From Beroe forskalii (lineage: Eukaryota > Ctenophora > Nuda > Beroida > Beroidae): a DNA stretch of 64,000 nt. The DNA is taken from assembly GCA_011033025.1 (NCBI GenBank), contig WFMF01000028.1:558001-622000 (forward strand), in the 5' to 3' direction. This document shows, piece after piece, positions 53,061 through 64,000 of this stretch. Every line of letters begins with the position of its first letter. Within the stretch, counting starts at the first letter, position 1. Below the pieces are notes generated by a model, which was given only the letters and a program-made list of their open reading frames with translations, made no database searches and had not been told where the DNA came from. The translations under genes were made by a program, and so were the position numbers.

Positions 53061-54370
53061 CTTTCAAACGAGAGAGATAGAGATGAACTAGATCCTATTT
53101 GGGAATAAGTGGTTAGTCTTATTTCATAGATTTGGGTCGAAACGTTTGTGCATGCGGTGGTTCATGTATGAAATTGATTCCATATCAGATGTTGAAATGG
53201 TGTGTGACCTTTTGTAATTTGGCTATTCGATAAGGTTTCTGATTGTGGTAAAAGACTAGAACAAGATGACCTTGTGACTCAAGCAACATATCTGGGAACA
53301 AGGATGGAAGCCAATGGATAGCGTATTGGGAAACAAAGTTCCAATCAGTAAAATCAGTAAAAAGAGAATGAAGAAAAGACGCGTACATAGAAGCAAGTTC
53401 CCTGTGAAATTCTGGTGGAATGAAATGATGGTTGATGGGGCGTGGGTGGAGGTTAAATAATCATCCAAACGACCTGGATGTTTGAAAGAGCTCGGTTGTG
53501 CGAATTACCAAGTATTCAACCTATTAAATGAGGTGTACCCCCTAATTTACCCTAATTTTCCGGGTGCAGCCTCATTTACCTGCGTGATCAGTCAGGAAAT
53601 CCTGCATTTAGTTTTAGCCAGAAGTTTACTGCAATGGCTGGTAGTATTATGGAGCATGGCTATTTCTTTGAACAAATATCATGGATTTATGCGGAAAATG
53701 ATTTTAACTTGCAGCTCCATTATACAAAATGCCTGAATTAAGGCCAAGTACCCTTATCTACTCATGTTAGTAATTTCACATCATCCTGACCATGTTCTTA
53801 TTTGAATTGTTGGATGAATTAGTTCTCTAGACTGAAGCTCTTTGTAAAATAGTGACAGTGGTAATCGAAGATTGCAATAACTTTTGTAATCCTGTAATCA
53901 TCTCAGCTCCATGGAAGATCTCTCAAAGGAATTCACTTTCCCCAAGAATTTTCCAGGAGATCAGAAGCAGCAAATGAAAGCCTGTCGATAAAAATTGAAC
54001 CCTTGGACACCATGACGTCATAAAAAACTTTCAGCCCAACTGGGGCAGAAGGGGAAGCACCCATTAACTTATAACCTTCAGTACACAGAGCGTGGAGGCG
54101 ACACTCCATTTTCTGAAAGTTTCAAGTTTATGTGGTTCAGACACTGCTCCGAGCTAGTGGGGCCAGGGAAGTTACAAAAATTGAATTGTATGAAGTAGTC
54201 GGCCAATACTTCTTGCGCCAAGTTTAATCACCAAGATTTCATTCATGAAAACTGAATTTTTCCTCGCCAAGGGCCCAATTTTACAAAATACACCTGGGAA
54301 GATCTTGAATCATTGTAAAAAACAAAGTATAGCTGCGATTCTTGAGATGCAAAAGATAAAACCAGGCACA
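53061..54370. other. Intergenic, no gene recognised
   Basis: Includes the presumed promoter of the peptide gene. An 84-codon plus-strand frame at 53,482-53,736 has no domain or splice context and is treated as chance. Confidence 0.3.
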
Positions 54371-54374
54371 TTGT

Positions 54375-54630
54375 AATGAATTAATGGGACCAGGGCTCAA
54401 TATATAGGGGTGCTTGCAAGGATTATGAGATTATGGGCTGCATATAGTAATGAATTAATGGGACCAGGGCACAATATATAGGGTGATTGCAAGGATTATG
54501 GGGCTGCACATAGTAATGATTAATGGGACCAGGGCTCAATATATAGGGTGCTTGCATGGATTATGGGGCTGCACATTGTAATGAATTAATGGGACCAGGG
54601 CACAATATATAGGGGTGCTTGCATGGGTTA
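54375..54630. repeat. Tandem repeat, about 65 bp unit, four copies
   Basis: The unit contains GTAATGAATTAATGGGACCA, GGGCTCAATATATAGGGGTG and CTTGCAAGGATTATGGGGCT. Copies differ by small changes (CTCAATAT or CACAATAT). No gene overlaps it. Confidence 0.85.
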
Positions 54631-56985
54631 CAGACTGCAGCTCAGAGCAAGCTAAATGATCACCACCCAAACAAGTTAACATGAATAATGTGACACCATA
54701 CAAAAAGGTCCATGCTCTCACTCCATCATTCGCTGGGAACCATTATTCCAATTATTAATGAGGTCCTGTAATAACCGGCATTTCAAAGAAGAATCCTATT
54801 TAGCTAGGCATCTGGGACACCCTCAATTGCACCGGCAAAATCGAGAAGGAAGTTAGACTTGTTAATTACAACGAGAGCTCCTCATTCACGACTGCGAAGT
54901 TCCCTGCAAGTCGGAAGTCAGATCGGATTCTCCCCAGATCCTCCCGAGAATGAGAGGATTTATAACAAAGGAACAAGCTGATATTGCAGATATTTAAATC
55001 CAGGCGTGACCTGACCAAATGTTTACGTGATCCTGTCTTTACTTGACTCAAATTTCTGTGATACCGATATGGGAGTATGAATGGCATTGATCACTTCCGA
55101 CAAAACCGGTTACAATGGTGTTATGAATCTGTTACTTGTGGCACAATGGTATGCCGAATTGTTACATCTCCTAGCAATACACTACTGACCCAGCAAATAT
55201 GCAGAGCCGACAATCAAATAAAGTGGGGGAGTTAGATGCCGCAAAAAGCTGTTTTGTAATGTCATTTATGATGTGATTGGCAAATGAAAATGCCTCTTAT
55301 CGGCTCCGAAATGGTTGCAAGATACAGGCCGAATATAGACCCAGATGAGTTGATATGATGGTGGCAAAGCTGCTGCCTCTGACTGTATATGCTCTATCAC
55401 TTGACAGAGCCTCTAGTAAGCGAGTTCCTTCACACTGCGAGTCTCGCTGCAGTAAATAGCACAGATCCTCCTGTGTTTTCACTCTGTAGTATTAGGCTAG
55501 GCTTGTCGGCGGGGGAGCCACCCTGGATCCCTCAGCAGGGGGTGGCTGCAGTGACCAGTGACTGGTATATCTTTAGTGAGATCCATTAGTGAGATCCTCT
55601 ATCAATTTATTGACTGCGGAGCATATGGAAATGCTAAATGCAGCCGCCAGGCCGAGTTCCAAAGGACCTTATGTAATTACTAATTAGTGAAAACACATCG
55701 CAACCGCTAATTTAATTAATTAGCACTGTATAATGGTAATTATTGCCCATGTTGACGTTTAGCTTGTCTATAGACACAAGACAATGATTGAGCTGACTAA
55801 ACAATGCCTTTTATAGCAATTATTCTCTTTTGGATAATGACACATGGCAGAAATATTGTCAACAGTGAGTGGCGTTTTTGGGATGATACTCGAAATGAAC
55901 ATTAAGAATGACGGAGATCAAAAAAATTTGTGTTGTATTTTAATAATTATGCTTAATAGTGAAATGAGTGACACAGCTTCAGCAAAATGCAAATTTACTG
56001 ATAGAAATAGGCTTACTGCAAGCCCCACCTTAGTTTTCATTTCTACATCCTCCAAATATGAAACCATTTAAGGGGCGGGAGGGGGGGCGTAATTAAAACC
56101 TAATTAGTGAAAACACATGATCAACCTAGATCAATAATTTAATTAAGTGAATTGGTCTCCTATTTAGCCACATAATTTAATTAAGAAATTTTGTCAAATT
56201 TTTAAAATCTGTCAAATTTTTTAAATTTTTTAAATGTCTATTGCAAAATCTAAAACCTATATGCATCTATATGCATCTAAACGCGCATCTGAAATTACTA
56301 AAATTTATGTTCAATCACTTAACATGCCAGTACCTATAGTAAAGTACCTACTTATTAGTACTCGTGAAAAGTCCAACAATATCAACAGAAACGGATCAAT
56401 GAATATCTTCGCTTGAACGTGAAGTGTTGTCACGTTTGCCATATAATAGGTGAATCGCCGTTTTATTTCATTTATTTCAATCTTATTCAGGTAAAATATA
56501 TCTGCTTGTCTCAAAAAATAACGTATCGGATTGATATAGCAACAATCATACCTCCTCACTGCGTTGAGAGCATATCTAATTTGATTAGGGTCCAAATCGA
56601 ATGAAACCAAGATATTATTCAAACTTAATTACGACCAACGTGAAATAACATTTTCGTTCAGTTTGGGGGTTTGATTCATGCAACCTGCGAACGCGTTCGT
56701 CTTGAGCTCGCTCTTAATAAGATTACGACAAGGAACAGGAATTGCTATCACCTAGCAGTAGCACAAGCTGCACGTTAAACAATCGATGATTTCGATATAG
56801 AGTAGTAAGTATCAAGTAGGTAGGTACTGGCATTCTAGGTATTATAAAAAATTGATCGAATGATGAATTGTTGTTAATAGTGTTAAGTTTTAACGAAATA
56901 ATTGACAAAAAATAACTTTTTGATTTATCCACTCAAATTTGGTCGCCCCCATATGAGCCTTCGTTCGCCATGATATTGATTAGGG
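54631..56985. other. Intergenic, no gene recognised
   Basis: Over 2 kb of mostly AT-rich DNA. Small frames on both strands lack domains, signal peptides or matched splice sites. A short poly-G stretch lies at about 56,075-56,090. I see nothing else. Confidence 0.3.
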
Positions 56986-56989
56986 TGGA

Positions 56990-57620
56990 TCAGTCTACAA
57001 AAATATCATAACATTCCACACTGGATGAGATCAGCCTATGAAAATCTCAAAATTTTGCATTGGATCAGCCTATGAAAATCACAACATTTTGCACCGGATC
57101 AGCCAACGAAAATCACAACATTTTGCACTGGATCGGCCTATGAAAATCACAACATTTTGCACTGGATCAGCCTAGGAAAATCACAACATTTTGCTTTGGA
57201 TCAGCCTATGAAAATCACAACATTTTGCACTGGATCAGCCTATGAAAATCACAACATTTCGCACTGGATCAGCCTATGAAAATCACAACATTTTGCACTG
57301 GATCAGCCTATGAAAATCACAACATTTTGCACTGGATCAGCCTAAGAAAATAACAATATTCCGCACTGGATCAGCCTATGAAAATCACAATATTCCGCAC
57401 TGGATCAGCCTATGAAAATCAAAACATTTTGCACTGGATCAGCCTATGAAAATCACAACATTTTGCACTGGATCAGCCTATGAAAATCAAAACATTCCGC
57501 ACTGGATCAGCCTATGAAAATCTCAAAATTTTGCACTGGATCAGCCTAAGAAAATAACAATATTCCGCACTGGATCAGCCTATGAAAATCACAACATTTC
57601 GCACTGGATCAGCCTATGAA
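56990..57620. repeat. 34-bp tandem array of GGATCAGCCTATGAAAATCA units
   Basis: About 18 copies of GGATCAGCCTATGAAAATCA followed by CAACATTTTGCACT, with variants ATTCCGCACT and CCTAAGAAAATAACAA arranged in higher-order blocks near 57,330-57,380 and 57,540-57,590. The array ends in GAAAATAGAGTCG. Confidence 0.92.
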
Positions 57621-58075
57621 AATAGAGTCGTCACGGTTTGGGCAGACGTGTTGCCGGTCATTAGTAGACTAGCATCTTTTAAAGCAAAGTCGTTTAATCG
57701 GGTAATTTGCATTAGGCGAGTCATTAAAAGGCAAATTGATTCGTTTCTCAAGGAGTTCGCACCTGCGGAGGCAATTAACCACTGTTTGACACCGTTTTGT
57801 CCTATTAGCTGCTACAAATTGCCGGATTATCGGTTAGAACGCAGCCACGTGACCTGGTTAGCCTCGCATTATTACAATTTAATGATGTCAAAACTCACCC
57901 CGCCTCCAGGACACGCGGAGGTTTATGTTAATATATCCCCGGACTGGTTTTGTCAGGGACTAACTTAATATAATAACATGTTCCATGTATGTCAAGTTAG
58001 TCCGGCCACAACCCAACCCTCCAACACGCCCTAGATAATCTGCAGTTAGATGCTGTCATTGACACTGGAGACTGG
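57621..58075 (+). other. Unique segment between two arrays with an open frame of uncertain status
   Basis: A plus-strand frame (stop at 57,968) of about 115 codons outside the array reads VVTVWADVLPVISRLASFKA and later HVTWLASHYYNLMMSKLTPP. It is longer than expected by chance in this AT-rich DNA and has ordinary residue composition, but I recognise no family and its upstream part is array sequence. It may be an old exon or part of a mobile element. Confidence 0.3.
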
Positions 58076-58079
58076 ATGC

Positions 58080-60640
58080 TCGGGGAGGCAGGGTGGTGGC
58101 AGGGTGGTGGCAGGGTGGTAGCTTCACTGGTGGCAGGGTGGTGGCAGGGTGGTAGTTTCACTGGTGGCAGGGTGGTGGCTTCACTGGAGGCAGGGTGGCT
58201 TCACTGGTGGCAGGGCTTCACTGGTGGCAGGGGTGGCAGGGTGGTAGCTTCACTGGTGGCAGGGTGGTGGCTTCACTGGTGGCAGGGTGGTAGCTTCACT
58301 GGTGGCAGGGTGGTGGCAGGGTGGTGGCTTCACTGGTGGCAGGGTGGTAGCTTCACTGGTGGCAGGGTGGTAGCTTCACTGGTGGCAGGGTGGTAGCTTC
58401 ACTGGTGGCAGGGTGGTGGCTTCACTGGTGGCAGGCTGGTGGCTTCACTGGTGGCAGGGTGGTGGCTTCTCTGGTGGCAGGGTGGTAGCTTCACTGGTGG
58501 CAGGGTGGTAGATTCACTGGTGGCAGGGTGGTAGCTTCACTGGTGGCAGGGTGGTAGCTTCACTGGTGGCAGGGTGGTGGCAGGGTGGTGGCAGGGTGGT
58601 GGCAGGGTGGTAGCTTCACTGGTGGCAGGGTGGTAGCTTCACTGGTGGCAGGGTGGTAGCTTCACTGGTGGCAGGGTGGTAGCTTCACTGGTGGCAGGGT
58701 GGTAGCTTCACTGGTGGCAGGGTGGTGGCAGGGTGGTAGCTTCACTGGTGGCAGGGTGGTAGCTTCACTGGTGGCAGGGTGGTAGCTTCACTGGTGGCAG
58801 GGTGGTAGCTTCACTGGTGGCAGGGTGGTAGCTTCACTGGTGGCAGGGTGGTGGCTTCACTGGTGGCAGGGTGGTGGCTTCACTGGTGGCAGGGTGGTGG
58901 CTTCACTGGTGGCAGGGTGGTGGCTTCACTGGTGGCAGGGTGGTGGCAGGGTGGTAGCTTCACTGGTGGCAGGGTGGTGGCAGGGTGGTGGCTTCACTGG
59001 TGGCAGGGTGGTAGCTTCACTGGTGGCAGGGTGGTGGCTTCACTGGTGGCAGGGTGGTAGCTTCACTGGTGGCAGGGTGGTGGCTTCACTGGTGGCAGGG
59101 TGGTAGCTTCACTGGTGGCAGGGTGGTAGCTTCACTGGTGGCAGGGTGGTAGCTTCACTGGTGGCAGGGTGGTGGCTTCACTGGTGGCAGGGTGGTGGCT
59201 TCACTGGTGGCAGGGTGGTAGCTTCACTGGTGGCAGGGTGGTAGCTTCACTGGTGGCAGGGTGGTGGCTTCACTGGTGGCAGGGTGGTGGCAGGGTGGTG
59301 GCTTCACTGGTGGCAGGGTGGTGGCTTCACTGGTGGCAGGGTGGTAGCTTCACTGGTGGCAGGGTGGTAGCTTCACTGGTGGCAGGGTGGTGACTTCACT
59401 GGTGGCAGGGTGGTAGCTACACTGGTGGTAGCTTCACTGGTGGCAGGGTGGTGGCTTCACTGGTGGCAGGGTGGTAGCTTCACTGGTGGCAGGGTGGTGG
59501 CTTCACTGGTGGCAGGGTGGTGGCTTCACTGGTGGCAGGGTGGTGGCAGGGTGGTAGCTTCACTGGTGGCAGGGTGGTAGCTTCACTGGTGGCAGGGTGG
59601 TGGCTTCACTGGTGGCAGGGTGGTAGCTTCACTGGTGGCAGGGTGGTAGCTTCACTGGTGGCAGGGTGGTGGCTTCACTGGTGGCAGGGTGGTAGCTTCA
59701 CTGGTGGCAGGGTGGTAGCTTCACTGGTGGCAGGGTGGTGGCAGGGTGGTAGCTTCACTGGTGGCAGGGTGGTGGCAGGGTGGTAGCTTCACTGGTGGCA
59801 GGGTGGTAGCTTCACTGGTGGCAGGGTGGTAGTTTCACTGGTGGCAGGGTGGTAGCTTCACTGGTGGCAGGGTGGTGGCTTCACTGGTGGCAGGGTGGTA
59901 GCTTCACTGGTAGCAGGGTGGTAGCTTCACTGGTGGCAGGGTGGTAGCTTCACTGGTGGCAGGGTGGTAGCTTCACTGGTGGCAGGGTGGTGGCTTCACT
60001 GGTGGCAGGGTGGTGGCTTCACTGGTGGCAGGGTGGTAGCTTCACTGGTGGCAGGGTGGTGGCTTCACTGGTGGCAGGGTGGTGGCAGGGTGGTAGCTTC
60101 ACTGGTGAGTGGTGGCAGGGTGGTAGCTTCACTGGTGGCAGGGTGGTGACAGGGTGGTGGCTTCACTGGTGGCAGGGTGGTGGCAGGGTGGTAGCTTCAC
60201 TGGTGGCAGGGTGGTAGCTTCACTGGTGGCAGGGTGGTGGCTTCACTGGTGGCAGGGTGGTAGCTTCACTGGTGGCAGGGTGGTAGCTTCACTGGTGGCA
60301 GGGTGGTGGCAGGGTGGTAGCTTCACTGGTGGCAGGGTGGTGGCTTCACTGGTGGCAGGGTGGTAGCTTCACTGGTGGCAGGGTGGTAGCTTCACTGGTG
60401 GCAGGGTGGTAGCAGGGTGGTGGCAGGGTGGTAGCAGGATGGTGCCTTCACTGGTGGCAGGGTGGTGGCTTCACTGGTGGCAGGGTGGTAGCTTCACTGG
60501 TGACAGGGTGGTGGCAGGGTGGTGGCTTCACTGGTGGCAGGGTGGTGGCAGGGTGGTGGCTTCACTGGTGGCAGGGTGGTAGCTTCACTGGTGGCAGGGT
60601 GGTAGCTTCACTGGTGGAGTGGTGGCAGGGTGGTGGAAAT
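58080..60640. repeat. 2.5-kb minisatellite of TTCACTGGTGGCAGGGTGGT units
   Basis: Units of about 23 bases, TTCACTGGTGGCAGGGTGGT plus AGC or GGC, interspersed with shorter GGTGGCAGGGT units of 11 bases. Well over 100 units are present, mostly differing by one A/G exchange (GGTAGC or GGTGGC). Strong G-richness on one strand. It produces open frames of WWQGG and VASLVAGW repeats in several phases, none of them believable proteins. Confidence 0.97.
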
Positions 60641-61985
60641 TACAAGTCACATGGTCGCAAGGGATGAAGGCTTTTGAGCACTGCCCCATTGTGCAACTAT
60701 GAACGGAGGTTAGAAAGAAAAATATAGGTAGATTTGATAAGAGGTAAAGAGATTGATACTGCGTGCTTGAACCGACTAGATAGCAAACCATATGAGCTCT
60801 GAAGAATAGTACAAATTATTATGTTTCATCCGTTTGACGAAGATGCGTATTCTCATCTCGCTATTATTGATTATTATCACGGTGTAAATTAATAATCAGG
60901 GATATTCTAACAAACCTTGAAATATTACGAGAGACTAATCCCCGATAATTATCAATGATTTGGCTGTTCCACTAAACAGTAACACTAGGTACGTACTGAC
61001 CATGGGTAGTTTAGAAACGTGATGTATTTCCTTCTCCATTGGGATATTAGAAGTGCGAATGATTAACCTAATTTTAAATGGAATTAAATTAAGGGGCGAG
61101 GCCGAATAGTGTTGTCTCTTTGCCTCTGTTTCGAAGCTTGCTGATCAAAGCAAGTTTATTATGAAAATCACCATGCCCGCCCCAAAATTGAAGATACCTG
61201 CTGTGATTGGCAATTCCTATAACCCTACCTTGACACCTTGAGACCACCAATTCCTCCGGATCATAAATACAATATAATACCTGGCATAACATTAACAAAA
61301 CCATCGGAGGAGGAATTGACAAAACCACCACTGCTTTTTGCAGGAACCAATAATTATTGGGTGGAGCAACTGCCCCTTAAATATAAAGAGTCCTGCATGT
61401 AATCCCACTAAGTACCTTGGGGGATTAACCTCCCCCCGCCTCGAGCCAGGGCAGCAAATATAACAAAGGAGTGATCGGCAGTGAGTATAATGGACAAGCA
61501 GTGTGCTTTGCAGAACTATTAGTATTCTATATACTTTATATATACCTCCATATATTATATTTAGTTGCTTTACTCAAGGATTAATGTCGTGTAAATCTCA
61601 GAAAAAAAGCTCTGTTCAAAAAAAAGAAGTCGATAAATGACAAAGATGCGTTAAACGATTTTTTGCATTAGGACTTATTGTGAAAAAGTGAGGCAAGGAT
61701 CTTTAGCACTCTCAACTTCTCTATAATCGGCGAGGGTAGCTGAAAAGTTGCACTATAAATCCACAAACTGGAGGAAAAGGACGTAAAACAAAAGAAATAG
61801 GTATGATTCTCAGTGGAGATTCATCACCTCGTCATAAACCGTCCTGGTAGGTGGAACATTGCACACATACCATTTGTTGCACGCAGGGCCTCCTAACGAC
61901 AGACTGGGCTCGTATGAGAAGAATAAAGAAAAAGGATTTTTAGAAAATGCTAGCGGTTTAGAGAAGGTTTAGAGAGAGGGTTATT
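60641..61985. other. Intergenic, no gene recognised
   Basis: AT-rich DNA without exon evidence. The minus-strand frame near 61,089-61,331 has no domain. Nothing repetitive at this scale. Confidence 0.3.
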
Positions 61986-61989
61986 CAAA

Positions 61990-62345
61990 TCCGCTGTCTT
62001 GCAGCCTTATCAGGGGGATGGCAAGCCCAATGGCGAGCATTGGACGACCAACCTAACGGTGCGAAGGCCCGAGGACCCATAGGGTCCGAGGCTGAGCTCG
62101 TTATAATCGATTTTATCGAGTACGAGGGCCTGAGGACGTGTTTTCGTGACTTTGCTTGCCAGCCTCCAACTATATGTTTTCATGAACTGGCTATTTTTCA
62201 CGGCGAAATTTGGCAAATTTCCTATTGCCGGATTGCACCAAAATTTCTACATCAGAAGTTTATGAGTCAAAGGCTCTACTGTCAAAATTTCAGATCAATT
62301 CGATAAAAAACGGCCGAGTTATGACACCTTGAAGTTTCGTAAAAT
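61990..62345. repeat. Dispersed repeat family, copy 2
   Basis: A head with GGGGGATGGCAAGCCCAATG and CATTGGACGACCAACCTAAC, then CCCATAGGGTCCGAGG, followed by an AT-rich tail with AACTATATGTTTTCATGAAC, CTGTCAAAATTTCAGAT and ACGGCCGAGTTATGACA. It matches copy 1 at 31,090-31,570 in the same order and orientation with moderate divergence. Confidence 0.75.
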
Positions 62346-63180
62346 ACACCCAGTTAAATTGGACACTTTTTAAACTTTCCGATGTTTCACCTTTTATAGA
62401 AATCTCTGCAGCTTGCACCGGACAGGTCCATATTGATTAAAACCCCCGCCCTTCAGGGCGCAGGTCAACACTAAGACCGGATACATCCCCTGAGCTATAT
62501 GCTCGGAAAGCATCTTTAATTGAAGGAATGTGCGCGGGTTTAAATATCTTACAGGTCATTCATGAATCACAACACTTGCTGCTTTATAGTGTTGTACGCG
62601 TTTATAGGAATTATTTCCGATTAAATAATTATTTAAGGGTAATAGAGTGGTTAAGAGGCTAATTCAAGATAAAGTTCCAGCTGATGTCGATTATACTTAA
62701 AATCTTCATTCATGAATCCAATGCAGTAACCTATGCTGAGATAATATTCAAGTAAAAAAATTTCTTTGAAATAGTTTAGTAGGTTTTGATGCAGAGAAAC
62801 TATTAAAGATGACCAGATGCTCAAATGATAAAATTTCGTGATGTGTTATTGCTTTTTAGGACCAATTTTCTAATTTCGTTTGGGGATAATAGATCAAAGA
62901 TCCGCACAGCTCTGCTGCAGGACACTAGTGGAACAGCAGGATGGAAACTATCACAATCGTGTCCTTGGACAATCGGATAATTATGTCTGTGGAGTGCAAC
63001 CCTCTGATACCTATATGATTAGAATATGAGGGGGGTCATGACATTTTTTGATGGAGTACCAAAAAGAAATAAAATCAAGAAACAAAAAATAAGAATTGAG
63101 GTAAGTAAGAGAAAGCAACGAAAAAAGAAATTGTACTTTAAATACGTGTCCTATATGCAAAAAATGAAGAAGATATTGCA
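62346..63180. other. Intergenic, no gene recognised
   Basis: Nothing coding or repetitive could be supported beyond a small GC-rich hairpin (CGCCCTTCAGGGCG) near 62,448. Confidence 0.3.
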
Positions 63181-63410
63181 AAAATGAATTCAGTTTCGGA
63201 CCGAAACTTGCAGTTTCGGTCCGAAACTGACTCAATTGAATTATAGATTGGTCATATTTGGATGAAATGTTTCAAATTTTCACGGACGCTGTCTTATGCC
63301 ATAAACTGTATCCATGCAAATTTTGGCATCAATTGGACATTCACAAATGGTTTCATGAGTGAAATGGTCAAAATTTGGGCGCAGCACTTTCGGTCCGAAA
63401 CTGATTCATG
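63181..63410. repeat. CAGTTTCGG(T/A)CCGAAACTG palindromes
   Basis: The palindromic word CAGTTTCGGACCGAAACT or TTTCGGTCCGAAACTGA occurs three times (about 63,190, 63,211 and 63,389). Each copy is self-complementary. They could be ends of a small inverted-repeat element about 200 bases long. Confidence 0.6.
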
Positions 63411-63519
63411 TTGTACACAGTCATTTGTGTGAACAAAATATTTCCGTGTGTTCTAATACTCATAGTACCTCATCAAGTTCGTTTATTTTTGATTTATTTT
63501 TCGTTTGCATAAAAAATTT

Positions 63520-63860
63520 CTCTCCAACCAAAAACAAACGTTTAAAAATGTTAATTTCGAAAGAAACGTTTTCTGCAAACCAAACAATAAAAATATGCGT
63601 TTTGAAACGTTTATTTTAAGTTTTTATGAAATGCAATTTTCCAGTCCGAAAATTGGTTTTTGGTACACCATAGATAAACGTTTTCCAAACGTTTATTTTT
63701 AGTTTCATATAAGCGTTTTGGTCGAACGTAGCAGAATATCAGAAACGTTTATTTTTGGGTTTCAATAAACGTTTCCACAGAAACGTTTCAAAAACGCATT
63801 TTCCATAACGTTTGAAGGAAACCAAAATAAACGTTTATTATCGGTTTATTTTTGGTTCAG
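63520..63860. repeat. Irregular AAACGTTTATTTTT repeats
   Basis: The word AAACGTTT with TATTTTT or its complement occurs about ten times at irregular spacing. AACGTT is self-complementary, so both strands look alike. No coding content. Confidence 0.7.
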
Positions 63861-64000
63861 TTTGGGTTTGCCGGCTGGGGTACAACCACTAGCAAGGATG
63901 AGAAGGTGTAAGTTATAGTCTCCGTACTCCTTAGCTCCTTGAGGAGTGATAGATGAGGGATACTGAGTGTAATCTGCAGCAGGATAGAAATTATGACATA

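Noticed and set aside
53482-53736. 84-codon plus-strand frame with hydrophobic stretch
   Set aside because: No recognisable domain, no signal-peptide context, no matching splice sites; consistent with chance.
58076-60667. Many plus-strand frames with WWQGG and VASLVAGW repeats
   Set aside because: Translations of the G-rich minisatellite in several phases at once. No unique sequence or signal supports a protein.
1-64000. tRNA or rRNA genes
   Set aside because: I looked for T-loop and A/B-box type words and cloverleaf pairings but found none that complete a tRNA; the cloverleaf at 876-1063 is far too large and lacks tRNA motifs.

Overview
This window is nuclear DNA from an animal. The genes have GT-AG introns and encode typical metazoan proteins: a GLUT-type sugar carrier, STYXL1, MYCBP, MDH1B, CCDC103/DNAAF19, an UNC93/MFSD11-like membrane protein, an ionotropic glutamate receptor and a small amidated-peptide precursor. 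Three of these (CCDC103, MDH1B and probably STYXL1) point to an animal with motile cilia; the receptor and the peptide precursor point to chemical signalling. Several genes have one or few exons and the intergenic DNA is full of minisatellites and fold-back elements. An early-branching or marine invertebrate lineage is plausible, a ctenophore among them, but I cannot fix the phylum from the sequence alone.

Layout. 0-3.3 kb: fold-back elements and two exons of a cysteine-rich protein. 3.4-16.5 kb: a gene-dense block read on the minus strand (sugar carrier, STYXL1, MYCBP, MDH1B, a 65-residue CaaX protein, CCDC103). 16.9-34 kb: almost gene-free and rich in mobile DNA, including a 3.86-kb fold-back transposon with a 10-bp target duplication, a LINE 3' end, and three composite inverted repeats with the unusual order A-B-A'-B'. 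35.0-41.1 kb: an UNC93/MFSD11-like gene on the plus strand, for which I assemble a 10-exon, 439-residue model. 41.9-44.3 kb: minisatellites with two MITEs. 45.1-48.3 kb: a complete three-exon glutamate receptor (932 residues, minus strand). 51.8-53.1 kb: a two-exon peptide precursor (76 residues, minus strand). 54-64 kb: mostly minisatellites, including a 2.5-kb GGTGGCAGG-type array, with no gene I can support.

Gene models were made by hand: exon phases were matched across GT/AG sites and residues compared with remembered family sequences. The STYXL1, MDH1B, UNC93-like, receptor and peptide models each give a single continuous frame of the family's usual length, which is strong internal support. 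One junction in the UNC93-like gene requires an AA instead of an AG acceptor, and two junctions (one in STYXL1, one in MDH1B) need a weaker donor a few bases beyond the obvious one.

Two patterns stand out. First, many tandem arrays sit exactly on exon-intron junctions and copy the splice site with them: about 29 donor copies and about 24 acceptor+exon+donor copies in two successive introns of the UNC93-like gene, smaller duplications at four more of its junctions, an acceptor array in MDH1B and a donor array in the peptide gene. Second, three unrelated repeat families each show interleaved inverted repeats (A-B-A'-B'), which cannot fold as a simple hairpin.
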